From Marilutibacter penaei (lineage in GTDB: Bacteria > Pseudomonadota > Gammaproteobacteria > Xanthomonadales > Xanthomonadaceae): a stretch of DNA of 64,000 nt. Below the pieces are notes generated by a model. The model searched no databases, was not told the origin of the DNA, and saw only the letters and a program-made list of their open reading frames with translations. The translations under genes were made by a program, and so were the position numbers. Positions 19,495 through 28,733 of this stretch are shown piece after piece (position 1 is the first letter of the stretch; each line of letters begins with the position of its first letter). The stretch is taken from assembly GCF_014145395.1 (NCBI RefSeq), contig NZ_JACHTE010000004.1:124001-188000 (forward strand), in the 5' to 3' direction.

Positions 19495-21306
19495 ATGCCA
19501 CCCGACCTGAGCAAACCCTGGACGCGTGTCCAACTGGCCGCCTTGGCGCTGCTGGTCGCGTTCATCGTGGCGGCGCCCTTCGCGTTGCTCCGCGCGGCCC
19601 ACCAAGAAAGCCTGGCGGTGATCGCACAGGCCGACCATGCACGGGAAGTGGAGAGCGCGATCCGTGCCCTGGCCTACGAGGTCCGCACCCTTGAGTCGGC
19701 CACCCTGGCGGCAGTGGCCGACCTGCCCTTGCCCGAAGAGCGCGAAGGCATCGAAGCCTCCCTGCAGCGCATCCCGGAACTGCTGGACACCCTCGCTCGG
19801 CTGACACAGGACAACCCCAGCCAGCAGGTGCGCATCGGCGAGATGCAGGTCACCGCCCGCCAGCGCATGGCGCGGGCCGGCGAGATCCTGTCGGCACCCG
19901 ACCAAGCCGCCCGCCGGCAACTGGCGACCAACGTCGCGCGGCGCTTCCCCTTCCGCGACCTCGCCCAGGCCATGCTCGACGAGGAAACCCGCCTGCGCGT
20001 CGAGCGCGAGGGTCGCGCGGCCAAGTTGCAGACGCGTACGAACGCATTGTTCTGGGTCGTGATCATCGCCCAGGCTGGCCTGCTGGGCCTGCTCGCCCTG
20101 TTCCTGCGCCGCCAGCACCGGCGGCGGCTGTCCGCCGAGAGCGATGCCCTGCGCGCCAGCGGGCGGGCGCTGGCCATCCTGCAGACCGTGCGCGAACCCA
20201 TCGCGCTGGTGGATTCGGGGCAGTGCGTGGTCATGCACAACCTCGCCTTCGCGGAAACCTATGGGGTCGAAGAGGGTGAGACGGCCGTCGACCGTCCGCT
20301 GACATCCATCGGTGGCGGCGCCTGGCAGCATGCGGAGTTCCTCCAGCGCTTGAAGGACGTGCTCGGCCGCGACCGGGAGTTGTGGGACTTCGAGCTGGTG
20401 CAGAAGACCGGCGATGGCGTGGAGCGCGTGATGCTTGTCAATGCCCGGCGCATGAGCCTCCCCGACCGGGTCGACGACGTCGCCCTGCTGACCCTGAACG
20501 ACGTCACCACCCAGAAATCAGCCGAGCGCCAGATCCGCGACCTCAATCGGCAGTTGTCCGGCAAGGTCGAGCAGGTCTCGGATGTCAACCGCGAGCTGGA
20601 GGCATTCAGCTATTCGGTCTCGCATGACCTGCGCGCGCCGCTGCGACACATCGCGGGCTTCGCCCACAAGCTGGGCAAGCACCTGGGCGACGACGCCGAC
20701 GAGAAGAGCGTCCACTACATCGACGTGATCGAACGCGCGGCGCATCGGATGTCGGCGCTGATCGACGACCTGCTGGTCTACTCGCGCCTGGGCCGGAGCG
20801 CGATGCGCCTGCAGGCCGTGGACATGCAGTCGATGGTCGACGAAACCCGCGCCCTGCTCGACTCCAACCTGCAGGTCGACGCCCCAGGGCGGCGCGTGCA
20901 GTGGAAGATCGCGCCATTGCCGATCCTGGTGGCGGACGAGAACATGATGCGCCAGGTCTGGCTCAACCTGATGGGCAACGCGGTCAAGTACAGCGCCACG
21001 CGCGACCCCGCGGTGATCGAGATCCAACACGAGCGCGACGACGACGGTGGCCACCGCTTCACGGTGCGCGACAACGGGGCCGGCTTCGACATGCAGTACG
21101 CCGGCAAGCTGTTCGGCGTGTTCCAGCGCCTTCACTCCGCCACCGAGTACAGCGGCACCGGCATCGGTCTGGCCAGCGTGCGCCGGGTGCTGACGCGCCA
21201 TGGCGGCACCATTTCCGCGGACGCCCGGCCCGACGAAGGGGCCACGTTCACCTTCACCCTGCCATCCTCGCTCGACACCCCGGGCGCACACGAGAAGACA
21301 CCATGA
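19495..21306 (+). CDS. Membrane PAS sensor histidine kinase
   Basis: A 603-residue kinase. Two transmembrane helices (about 12-32 and 185-204) flank a periplasmic helical region of about 150 residues resembling CHASE3-type sensors. Then come a PAS domain (about 225-340), a HisKA domain with FSYSVSHDLRAPLRHIAGF (phospho-His377) and an HATPase_c domain (NLMGNAVKYSA, DNGAGFD, GTGIGLASVRRV). The H-box belongs to the bacteriophytochrome-like kinase group, but no GAF/PHY chromophore domains are present. It is translationally coupled (ATGA) to a stand-alone receiver. Starts at 19429 or 19432 are possible but have no ribosome-binding site. The ligand is unknown. Confidence 0.85.
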   Translation: MPPDLSKPWTRVQLAALALLVAFIVAAPFALLRAAHQESLAVIAQADHAREVESAIRALAYEVRTLESATLAAVADLPLPEEREGIEASLQRIPELLDTLARLTQDNPSQQVRIGEMQVTARQRMARAGEILSAPDQAARRQLATNVARRFPFRDLAQAMLDEETRLRVEREGRAAKLQTRTNALFWVVIIAQAGLLGLLALFLRRQHRRRLSAESDALRASGRALAILQTVREPIALVDSGQCVVMHNLAFAETYGVEEGETAVDRPLTSIGGGAWQHAEFLQRLKDVLGRDRELWDFELVQKTGDGVERVMLVNARRMSLPDRVDDVALLTLNDVTTQKSAERQIRDLNRQLSGKVEQVSDVNRELEAFSYSVSHDLRAPLRHIAGFAHKLGKHLGDDADEKSVHYIDVIERAAHRMSALIDDLLVYSRLGRSAMRLQAVDMQSMVDETRALLDSNLQVDAPGRRVQWKIAPLPILVADENMMRQVWLNLMGNAVKYSATRDPAVIEIQHERDDDGGHRFTVRDNGAGFDMQYAGKLFGVFQRLHSATEYSGTGIGLASVRRVLTRHGGTISADARPDEGATFTFTLPSSLDTPGAHEKTP

Positions 21307-21740
21307 GCAAGCTCCGCACCATCCTGCTCGCCGAAGACAGCCCGGCCGATGCCGAGATGGCGATCGACGCGCTGCGCGAGGCCCACCTCGCCAATCCGAT
21401 CGTGCATGTCGAGGACGGCGTGGAAGCGCTGGACTACCTGCTGCGCCGGGGCCGCTTCGCCGATCGCCCCGAAGGCGACCCTGCCGTGCTCCTGCTGGAC
21501 ATCAAGATGCCCCGCGTGGACGGGCTGGAAGTGCTCCGCCAGTTGCGCGCCGACGAGGCCCTGAAGTCGCTGCCCGTGGTGATCCTGTCGTCCTCGCGGG
21601 AAGAAAGCGACCTGGCCCGCAGCTGGGATCTCGGCGTCAACGCCTACGTGGTCAAGCCGGTCGATGTCGACCAGTTCTTCGACGCGGTGAAGGTGCTGGG
21701 CAAGTTCTGGGGCGTCTTCAACGAGATTCCCGAGGACTGA
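21303..21740 (+). CDS. Stand-alone response regulator (Rcp1/CheY-like)
   Basis: A 145-residue receiver domain with no output domain. The acidic pair is in LLAEDSPAD, the phospho-acceptor is Asp66 in LLLDIKMPRVDGLEVL, and the switch lysine is in YVVKPVDVDQF. The insertion LLRRGRFADRPEGDP and the overall pattern resemble Rcp1-type regulators that pair with phytochrome-like kinases. It overlaps the kinase gene by 4 nt. An output by protein-protein contact is inferred. Confidence 0.9.
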   Translation: MSKLRTILLAEDSPADAEMAIDALREAHLANPIVHVEDGVEALDYLLRRGRFADRPEGDPAVLLLDIKMPRVDGLEVLRQLRADEALKSLPVVILSSSREESDLARSWDLGVNAYVVKPVDVDQFFDAVKVLGKFWGVFNEIPED

Positions 21741-21769
21741 GCGGCCCCTCGCCATCGCTGGATACCCGA

Positions 21770-21807
21770 GGGCCCCGGACGCATGCGCATCCGGGGCCCT
21801 TCGCTTG
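21770..21807. terminator. Intrinsic terminator between convergent genes
   Basis: Perfect 10-bp stem GGGCCCCGGA/TCCGGGGCCC with a 10-nt loop, followed on the plus strand by TTCGCTT. It sits between the receiver gene and the convergent slyD and could serve both. Confidence 0.7.
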
Positions 21808-21832
21808 GAACGGTCCGGCTGGATCAGTCGGA

Positions 21833-22315
21833 TCAGTCGTGGGCGCCGCCCGCGCCGTGTGCGTGGCCGTGCTGCTGCTCGTCGTCGGTGGCCTCGCGGA
21901 CATCGGTGACCTCGACATCGAAGTGCAGGGTCTGGCCGGCGAGTGGGTGGTTGCCGTCGACGGTGACGTTCTCCGCGCCGACCTCGGTCACCGTCACCAG
22001 CACCGGGCCCTGGCCCGTCTGCGCCTGGAACTGCATGCCCGGCTGGACCTGCTCCACGCCCTGGAAGGCCTCGAGCGGCACCTGCTGGACCAGCCCGTCG
22101 TGGCGGATCCCGTAACCCTCCTCGGGCGCGACGTCGACCTTGAGCGTGTCGCCGCTCTTCTTGCCGAGGAGCGCCTTCTCGAGGCCGGCGACGATGTTGC
22201 CGGCGCCATGCAGGTAGCTCAGCGGCGCCTTGCCGCTGGAGGAATCGATGACCTCGCCGTCATCGTTGGTCAGGGTGTAATGGAAGGAAGCGACGCGGCG
22301 GTCGGCGATCTCCAT
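21833..22315 (-). CDS. slyD: SlyD-like FKBP-type peptidyl-prolyl isomerase
   Basis: A 160-residue cytosolic prolyl isomerase and chaperone. FKBP-fold segments include VASFHYTLTNDDGEVIDSS, PLSYLHGAGNIVAGLEKAL and the inserted-flap region VTVDGNHPLAGQTLHFDVEV. The C-terminus is short and His-containing (QQHGHAHGAGGAHD), consistent with metal binding but much shorter than the E. coli SlyD tail. CAGGAG precedes the start. Confidence 0.9.
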   Translation of the reverse strand: MEIADRRVASFHYTLTNDDGEVIDSSSGKAPLSYLHGAGNIVAGLEKALLGKKSGDTLKVDVAPEEGYGIRHDGLVQQVPLEAFQGVEQVQPGMQFQAQTGQGPVLVTVTEVGAENVTVDGNHPLAGQTLHFDVEVTDVREATDDEQQHGHAHGAGGAHD

Positions 22316-22505
22316 GGGAGTCTCCTGTTCGGAAGTGGGTATGGACGCCGACGGCGACGGGCAGCAGGCCCGGCCAGATCAGGGGCGCTCGAAGCGCATG
22401 ACGGAACGACGCAAGTGGACACTGCGCAACGGCAGTGCACGGCAGGCTAGTCAACCGGCGGCGGCGGCGCAAGTCGTGCCCCGCGCGCGTGGGGGCTGAA
22501 CAGGC

Positions 22506-24011
22506 TCATTTGATGAAGTTGTACTGAAGCGTGCCCTGCACGCGCGCCGCATCGCCTTCCTGTCCGTCCTGCTGCTCGTAGCGGCCGTACAGCAGCTCCA
22601 TGCCCATCGTCCAGGACGGGTTCGGGCTCCAGATCATGTTCAGCGCGGCGTACTGGCTCTGCCTGAAGCCCCCCGGCCCCAATGCCCCGCCGTCGTCCAG
22701 GTCGAGGTAGCCATACACGAGGTTGGAGCGCCAGCTTGGATTCCAGTAATGGGTGTAGCCGAAGTACCCGCCGAAGGTGTCCATCGGCCGAAGCGCGCCG
22801 TCCGCCTCGATGGCTGCATCGAGATCGCTTCCGCCCAGATCGGAGATATAACGCGAAAGTCCCCTGCCCCAATTCAGGCCATACAGCAGCAGGTCCCGCC
22901 CGGCGAGGGTGTGGGACCCGGTGAACGACAGCCCGCCGGCGTTCGCATGACGCCGGCGCCCGTCCTCCAGGTAGGCCAGCCTCCGCGCCACCCCGGCGAG
23001 CTGCAGGTGGCCCCAGTGCCGTTCGAGCCGGCCGGCGACCACGAGGTCCGGCAAGGCGTTGACCGCCTCCTGGTCGCTGGCCGTCCTCCCCACCTGGCTG
23101 TCCGCGTCCTCCACCGACAGCGTGATGCTGGCGCCCTCGCCCAGCGGGAAGGCCTGGTGCACCGCTGCCGTGCGCAGGAAGATCGTGCTGCCCGGCCCTT
23201 CGAAATCGAGCGTGTCCGGCAAGGCGTCGGCGTCCATGAACGCGGAATAGCCATAGCCCGCATAGGTATTGCCGATCTGGCCATAGGCGTGGCGCAGGTG
23301 GGGCTCGTAGCTGTCGCTGCTGCCGGTGAAGTCGCCCTCGAGGAAGAAGCGCAGGTTGCCGTGCGTGGTAGGCCGCCGGGCCTCGAAGTTCACCCGCGTC
23401 TGCTTGGCGTGCAGATTGAAGTTGGGCGCCTCGTCGCGTCCATCGTCGACGGCGATGGTCGATGTCACGAACCAGTCGCGGCTGCCGATCGAGCCCCCGT
23501 CCTGGATCATGTCGAGCTTGGTGTAACCGCCGAAGCGGATCAGGGTCTGCGTCCCGGGCAAAGCGATGAACCCCGCCATCTCGGGGTCGGTCGGCGACGG
23601 TGCGTTTCCGGGCCGGGAGGCCGCCAGCGAAGGGTCGGCCACCGATTCGCGGGGAGGCAGCACCGACGCGGGTACGCCGGCCACCTCCACCCCCTGCGGC
23701 GGCCCGGCAGCGGCCGTGGCCGTGGCCGTGGCCGTCGCATCCAGCGCGCGCGCAGCGTCGGTCGTGGGCGTGGCATCGTTCGCGGTGCCGGTCTCGCCAG
23801 TGGCGACAGTCGCCGGCACCGCTGGAGACGTTGCAGATGGGCTCTCCATGGCTTCCAGCCGCCGTTCCAGCGACTGCAGCTGGCGCTTCAGGCCATCGAT
23901 CTCGGCACGCAGCGCCTCGGGGCTGTCCTGGCCCTGCGCAGCCAGTGGCACCGCGAGCCCCAGGGCCAGCCCCGTCGCCACCACGACACCGCCTCGAAGA
24001 TGACCCCACAT
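22506..24011 (-). CDS. DcaP-like trimeric outer-membrane porin
   Basis: A 501-residue outer-membrane protein. The start at 24011 gives a clean signal peptide (VVVATGLALGLAVPLAAQGQ). It is followed by a coiled coil (ALRAEIDGLKRQLQSLERRLEAM), an Ala/Thr/Pro-rich low-complexity linker to about residue 130, and a beta-barrel beginning TLIRFGGYTKLDMI and ending LQYNFIK, with alternating aromatic beta-strands typical of the DcaP family. The substrate is not evident. In-frame starts up to 24101 exist but add residues that break the signal peptide. Trimerisation through the coiled coil is inferred from the family. Confidence 0.82.
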   Translation of the reverse strand: MWGHLRGGVVVATGLALGLAVPLAAQGQDSPEALRAEIDGLKRQLQSLERRLEAMESPSATSPAVPATVATGETGTANDATPTTDAARALDATATATATAAAGPPQGVEVAGVPASVLPPRESVADPSLAASRPGNAPSPTDPEMAGFIALPGTQTLIRFGGYTKLDMIQDGGSIGSRDWFVTSTIAVDDGRDEAPNFNLHAKQTRVNFEARRPTTHGNLRFFLEGDFTGSSDSYEPHLRHAYGQIGNTYAGYGYSAFMDADALPDTLDFEGPGSTIFLRTAAVHQAFPLGEGASITLSVEDADSQVGRTASDQEAVNALPDLVVAGRLERHWGHLQLAGVARRLAYLEDGRRRHANAGGLSFTGSHTLAGRDLLLYGLNWGRGLSRYISDLGGSDLDAAIEADGALRPMDTFGGYFGYTHYWNPSWRSNLVYGYLDLDDGGALGPGGFRQSQYAALNMIWSPNPSWTMGMELLYGRYEQQDGQEGDAARVQGTLQYNFIK

Positions 24012-24137
24012 TGCGCCCTTCAGCCCCACATGGCCGCGCACCTGCATGCACGCGATCAACTGGAGTCTAGGAAGCCAGCCTGGAGCCGCGCGTGAAGGCA
24101 TCCCGCGGCCCTCCAGACACGGCGCGGGAGAACGCCG

Positions 24138-25268
24138 TCAGCGCGTCTCCGCCACCTCGACACCGTCCAGCCCCTGCGCGAGGGTGTGCGCATCGCCGCC
24201 CTGGGCCAGCTTGATCCGCAGTCGGACCTCGTTCTGCGAGTCGGCGTAGCGCAGGGCGTCCTCGTAGCTGATCTCGCCAGCCTGGTAGAGCTCGAACAGG
24301 GCCTGGTCGAAGGTCTTCATGCCCAGCTGCACGGATTCCTTCATCACTTCCTTCAGCTTGTGGATCTCGCCGTCGCGGATGTAGTCCTGGACCAGCGGGG
24401 TGCCGAGCAGGATTTCCATGGCGACACGGCGGGCCTTGCCGTCCACGGTGGGCACCAGCTGCTGGGCGACCACGCCCTTGAGGTTCAGCGACAGGTCCAT
24501 CAGCAGCTGCCCGCGGCGGTCCTCGGGGAAGAAGTTGATGATGCGGTCCATCGCCTGGTTGGCGTTGTTGGCGTGCAGCGTGCACAGCACCAGGTGGCCG
24601 GTCTCGGCGAAGGCGATCGCGTGGTCCATGCCCTCGCGTGTGCGCACCTCGCCGATCATGATCACGTCCGGCGCCTGCCGCAGGGTGTTCTTCAGCGCAG
24701 CATCCCAGCTGTCGGTATCGATGCCGACTTCGCGCTGGGTGATGATGCAGCCCTCGTGCTTGTGCACGAACTCGATCGGGTCCTCGATGGTGATGATGTG
24801 GCCGGTCGAATTCATGTTGCGGTAGCCGATCATCGCCGCCAGCGAGGTCGATTTACCGGTACCGGTCGCGCCGACGAAGATGATGATGCCGCGCTTGGTC
24901 ATCGCCAGCGTCTTGATGATCGGCGGCAGGCTCAGCTCCTCGACCGTCGGGATCTTGGTCTCGATGCGGCGCAGGACCATGCCCACCTGGTTGCGCTGGT
25001 AGAAGCAGCTCACGCGGAACCGGCCGACGCCGGCGACGCCGATCGCGAAGTTGCACTCGTGCGTCTTCTCGAACTCCTCGCGCTGCTGCGGGTTCATCAC
25101 GTTCAACACGAGATCGCGGCTCTGCTGCGGGGTCAGCGCGTTCTGGGTGATCGGGGAGATCTTGCCGTGGACCTTGATCGACGGCGGCATGCCCGCCGTG
25201 ATGAACAGGTCCGACGCCTTCTGGTGCGCCATCAGCTTGAGGAAGGAGGTGAAGTCGATGCTGCTCAT
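24138..25268 (-). CDS. pilU: PilU, PilT-dependent twitching ATPase
   Basis: Cytosolic hexameric retraction ATPase of type IV pili that assists PilT. The 376 residues include Walker A GATGTGKS (133-140), the Asp box IITIEDPIEFVHKHEGC, Walker B VIMIGEVRTREGMDHAI and the His box TGHLVLCTLHANNANQ. The extended C-terminal tail (about residues 345-376) is a PilU feature. AAGGAG precedes the start. It lies 95 nt after pilT in the usual pilT-pilU order. Confidence 0.95.
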   Translation of the reverse strand: MSSIDFTSFLKLMAHQKASDLFITAGMPPSIKVHGKISPITQNALTPQQSRDLVLNVMNPQQREEFEKTHECNFAIGVAGVGRFRVSCFYQRNQVGMVLRRIETKIPTVEELSLPPIIKTLAMTKRGIIIFVGATGTGKSTSLAAMIGYRNMNSTGHIITIEDPIEFVHKHEGCIITQREVGIDTDSWDAALKNTLRQAPDVIMIGEVRTREGMDHAIAFAETGHLVLCTLHANNANQAMDRIINFFPEDRRGQLLMDLSLNLKGVVAQQLVPTVDGKARRVAMEILLGTPLVQDYIRDGEIHKLKEVMKESVQLGMKTFDQALFELYQAGEISYEDALRYADSQNEVRLRIKLAQGGDAHTLAQGLDGVEVAETR

Positions 25269-25363
25269 GTCATTGCTCCTTCGGAGCCGGGAACTTGGAT
25301 GCGGTGTCGTTCGGGCGCGTGGATTCGACTGCGCGGCGCCTGTCGCGTCGCCATGGGCGTGGC

Positions 25364-26401
25364 TCAGTCGAAGAGGCGCTTGTCCTTGGCGTACTCACGG
25401 GCCTGCTGGCGGGCAATCTGGCCACGCTTGACCAGGTCCTGCAGGTGCTGGTCGAGGGTCATCATGCCGTGCTGCTGGCCGGTCTGGATGGCCGAGTACA
25501 TCTGCGCGACCTTGTCCTCGCGGATCAGGTTGCGGATGGCCGGGATGCCCACCATGATCTCCCACGCCGCGGTACGGCCACCGCCGACCTTCTTCAGCAG
25601 CGCCTGCGAGATCACCGCGCGCAGCGACTCGGACAGCATCGAGCGGACCATCGGCTTCTCGCCGGCGGGGAACACGTCGATGATGCGGTCGATGGTCTTG
25701 GCCGCCGAGCTGGTGTGCAGCGTACCGAACACCAGGTGGCCGGTCTCCGCGGCGGTCAGCGCCAGGCGGATGGTCTCGAGGTCGCGCAACTCGCCGACCA
25801 GGATGTAGTCGGGATCCTCGCGGAGCGCGGAACGCAGCGCTTCGTTGAAGCCGTGGGTATCGCGGTGCACCTCGCGCTGGTTGATCAGGCACTTCTGCGA
25901 GGTGTGGACGAACTCGATCGGGTCCTCGACGGAGAGGATGTGCGCGTATTCGTTCTTGTTGACGTGGTCGAGCATCGCCGCCAGCGTGGTCGACTTGCCC
26001 GAGCCGGTCGGACCGGTGACCAGGATCAGCCCCTGCGGCTGGTCGATCAGCTCCTTGAAGATGCGCGGGCAGCCCAGGTCTTCCAGCGTGAGGACTTCCG
26101 AGGGAATGGTACGGAAGACGGCGCCGGCACCGCGGTTCTGGTTGAACGCGTTCACACGGAACCGCGCCAGCCCCGGGATCTCGAAGGAGAAGTCGACCTC
26201 GAGGAACTCTTCGTAGTCGCGGCGCTGCTTGTCCGACATGATGTCGTAGACCAGCGCGTGGACCTGCTTGTGCTCGAGGGCGGGGATGTTGATGCGGCGG
26301 ACGTCGCCATCGACCCGGATCATCGGCGGCAGGCCGGCCGACAGATGGAGGTCCGAGGCCTTGTTCTTGACCGAGAATGCCAACAGCTCGGCGATATCCA
26401 T
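25364..26401 (-). CDS. pilT: PilT, type IV pilus retraction ATPase
   Basis: Motor that depolymerises the pilus for twitching motility and DNA uptake. The 345 residues include Walker A GPTGSGKS (130-137), the Asp box SVEDPIEFVH, Walker B ILVGELRDLETI, the His box HLVFGTLHTSSAAKT, and the PilT-specific AIRNLIRE motif near the C-terminus. GGGGAG lies just before the ATG. The yggS-proC genes diverge from it, a conserved arrangement. Confidence 0.97.
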   Translation of the reverse strand: MDIAELLAFSVKNKASDLHLSAGLPPMIRVDGDVRRINIPALEHKQVHALVYDIMSDKQRRDYEEFLEVDFSFEIPGLARFRVNAFNQNRGAGAVFRTIPSEVLTLEDLGCPRIFKELIDQPQGLILVTGPTGSGKSTTLAAMLDHVNKNEYAHILSVEDPIEFVHTSQKCLINQREVHRDTHGFNEALRSALREDPDYILVGELRDLETIRLALTAAETGHLVFGTLHTSSAAKTIDRIIDVFPAGEKPMVRSMLSESLRAVISQALLKKVGGGRTAAWEIMVGIPAIRNLIREDKVAQMYSAIQTGQQHGMMTLDQHLQDLVKRGQIARQQAREYAKDKRLFD

Positions 26402-26469
26402 GCGTGCTCCCCTACACTGCGTGACGACGCCGCGCGCCGCCGACTGGAACTGGAATTACCCCTGCAGGC

Positions 26470-26500
26470 AGTATAGCCCCGGAGCAGCGACGTAAAGCAA
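26470..26500 (-). promoter_or_regulatory. Candidate promoter for pilT-pilU
   Basis: On the minus strand TTGCTT (26500-26495) and TATACT (26475-26470) are spaced 19 bp, giving a leader of about 65 nt before pilT. Confidence 0.42.
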
Positions 26501-26614
26501 CGCCCACGGCGCTGGCATCCCACAACTGTGGCCGCGATCCCAGCCTGTCCCTGCCGAGGGACCGGCGCGGCCCGCGCGCCGCGCGTCCCCGGCCATCCAC
26601 AGGACCTCCACACC

Positions 26615-27334
26615 GTGCACGAGACCCGCTTGCACGACGCGCTTCGAGAGACATTGCATACCCTGCACAACGCGGCGGCCCGGGCCCAGCGGCCAGTCCC
26701 GCGCCTGCTGGCGGTCAGCAAGACGCATCCCGCCACCGCCGTGGCGGCGCTCGGTGCGGCCTGGCGTGGGCTCGAGCCGGGCGTCCGGCCCGCGTTCGGC
26801 GAGAACTATGTACAGGAAGCCGCGCAGAAGCAGGCGGAACTGGCCGGCGCGGACTTCGAGTGGCACCTGATCGGCCACCTGCAGTCCAACAAGGCCCGCG
26901 AGGCGGCCCGCCTCTTCGACTGGGTGCAGACGGTCGACCGGCCCCGGCTGGTCGAGGCACTGTCGCGGCACCGGGTGGCTGCGGCGCCACCGCTGAACGT
27001 GCTGGTGCAGGTGAACATCGACGACGAGGCCAGCAAGCATGGCTGCATGCCGGACGCCGTGGAGGCGCTCGCCGACGCGATCCGCGCACAGCCCCGGTTG
27101 CGACTGCGCGGACTGATGGCGATCCCCGCGCCGGACCCGGCCACCCGCGGCCGCGCATTCCAGCGGATGCAGGCCCTGTTTTCGGCGCTGCAGGCGCGCC
27201 ATCCCGGCGTCGATACGCTGTCGATGGGCATGAGCGACGACTTTGCCGAGGCGGTGGGCGCGGGTGCCACGCTGGTGAGGATCGGATCGGCCCTGTTCGG
27301 CGCACGACCCGCGTCATCGCCGCCGCGGGGTTGA
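26615..27334 (+). CDS. yggS: YggS/PLPBP family pyridoxal phosphate homeostasis protein
   Basis: PLP-binding TIM-barrel protein with no known enzymatic reaction, involved in B6 and amino-acid homeostasis. The GTG start at 26615 gives 239 residues (E. coli 234). The PLP lysine is in LLAVSKTHPA; FGENYVQEA, WHLIGHLQSNKAR and GLMAIPAP follow, and SMGMSDDFAEAVGAGATLVRIG binds the cofactor phosphate. It is followed by proC, the usual pairing. Confidence 0.93.
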   Translation: MHETRLHDALRETLHTLHNAAARAQRPVPRLLAVSKTHPATAVAALGAAWRGLEPGVRPAFGENYVQEAAQKQAELAGADFEWHLIGHLQSNKAREAARLFDWVQTVDRPRLVEALSRHRVAAAPPLNVLVQVNIDDEASKHGCMPDAVEALADAIRAQPRLRLRGLMAIPAPDPATRGRAFQRMQALFSALQARHPGVDTLSMGMSDDFAEAVGAGATLVRIGSALFGARPASSPPRG

Positions 27335-27397
27335 TGCCCGCCGCGGCGTCGCCATGTCTATGGGACTGGATCCGGCTTGAAAGAGGAGCATGCCTGC

Positions 27398-28219
27398 ATG
27401 AGTACCCCGACAATCGCCTTCATCGGTGGCGGCAACATGGCCCGCAGCCTGATCGCGGGCCTGATCGCGCGCGGCACCGACCCCGCCCGGGTGCGCGTCG
27501 CGGACCCGTCCGATGCCCAGCGCAGCGGACTGGAGTCCGAGTTCGGCATCGCGACCTTCTCCACTGCCGAGGCCGCCACCGAAGGCGCATCGGTGTGGAT
27601 GTTCGCGGTCAAGCCGCAGGTGATGAAGGGCGTGTGCGCGGATCTTGCCGGGCGCGCCCAGGCGACCCGGCCCCTGGCCGTGTCGGTCGCAGCCGGGATC
27701 ACCTCCGCGCAGCTCGACGGCTGGCTCGGGGGCGGCCTTCCGGTGGTCCGGACCATGCCCAACACCCCGGCCCTGCTGGGAGCGGGCATCACTGGCCTGT
27801 ATGCCAATGCACGCGTGGACGCGGCCCAGCGCGAAATCGCCGACACCGTCCTCGCGACCGCGGGCGAGACGGTATGGATCGACGACGAAGCGCAGATGGA
27901 CGCGGTGACCGCGGTGTCCGGAAGCGGTCCCGCCTATGTGTTCCTGCTCGCCGAGGCGATGCAGGACGCCGGCACGGCCCAGGGCCTGCCGCCCGAGACG
28001 GCACGCAGGCTCGCCACCCAGACGTTGCTGGGGGCGTCGCGCATGCTGGCCGAGTCGGGCGAGACCGCGGACGTACTCCGCAAGCGGGTCACCTCGCCCA
28101 ACGGCACCACCCACGCCGCCATCGAGACCTTCGAGAGCGGCGGCCTGCGCGCCCTGGTCGAGGCGGCGGTCGCCGCCGCCGCGAAGCGTGGCGGGGAACT
28201 CTCGGCGGCCAACGACTGA
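27398..28219 (+). CDS. proC: ProC, pyrroline-5-carboxylate reductase
   Basis: Last step of proline synthesis, NAD(P)H-dependent reduction of P5C. The 273 residues begin with the Rossmann motif IAFIGGGNMARSLI. They continue with VRTMPNTPALLGAG, the signature AVSGSGPAYVFLLAEAM and LRKRVTSPNGTTHAAIE. The ATG at 27398 is preceded by AGAGGAG; a TTG seven codons upstream is possible but less likely. Confidence 0.96.
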   Translation: MSTPTIAFIGGGNMARSLIAGLIARGTDPARVRVADPSDAQRSGLESEFGIATFSTAEAATEGASVWMFAVKPQVMKGVCADLAGRAQATRPLAVSVAAGITSAQLDGWLGGGLPVVRTMPNTPALLGAGITGLYANARVDAAQREIADTVLATAGETVWIDDEAQMDAVTAVSGSGPAYVFLLAEAMQDAGTAQGLPPETARRLATQTLLGASRMLAESGETADVLRKRVTSPNGTTHAAIETFESGGLRALVEAAVAAAAKRGGELSAAND

Positions 28220-28223
28220 CGCC

Positions 28224-28715
28224 ATGCGGCTCTCCCGGATACCCCGCGCGGTCCCCCTTCTTGCCGGTCTGCTGCTGGCGGCCTGCGGCGGTGGGCAGGC
28301 CCCGCCCCCGGGGGTGGAGGCGCAAGCGCCGATGCAGGAGGATGCGGTCGCGCATATCGGCGACGACGTGCGGGTACGCGCCAGCGTGCTGCCGACAGCG
28401 CGGCTGAACGCCGCCGTCGCCGCCCAGTATGGCGTGACGCCGTCGCCCGGCACGGTGCTTGTGCTGGTGGGCGTTCGGCAGGGTCCGGAGACGGACGAAG
28501 CGGCGCTCCCCGCGACGCTGGACGCCCACGCCTTCGACCTGCGCGGCGTACGCCAGGACCTGCCGTTACGCCCGGTGTCCAGCGGCAACCTCTTGGATTA
28601 CGTGGGGGTGGTCTGGATCACGCCGCCCGACAGCCTGCGCTTCGATATCGACGTACGGCTCGACGACGGCAGGCGCACCCGCCTGCGCTTCAGCCGTGAC
28701 GTGTTCCCGGAGTAA
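28224..28715 (+). CDS. DUF4426 lipoprotein
   Basis: A 163-residue predicted lipoprotein: lipobox LLLAACGG with Cys at about residue 20. The mature part matches the DUF4426 pattern (FDLRGVRQDLPLRPVSSGNLLDYVGVV followed by a beta-rich end with DIDVRLDDGR). It begins 4 nt after proC. Genes of this family commonly accompany yggS/yggT/proC in gammaproteobacteria; function is unknown. Confidence 0.8.
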   Translation: MRLSRIPRAVPLLAGLLLAACGGGQAPPPGVEAQAPMQEDAVAHIGDDVRVRASVLPTARLNAAVAAQYGVTPSPGTVLVLVGVRQGPETDEAALPATLDAHAFDLRGVRQDLPLRPVSSGNLLDYVGVVWITPPDSLRFDIDVRLDDGRRTRLRFSRDVFPE

Positions 28716-28733
28716 CGCCGGGGCCGTCGCCCC

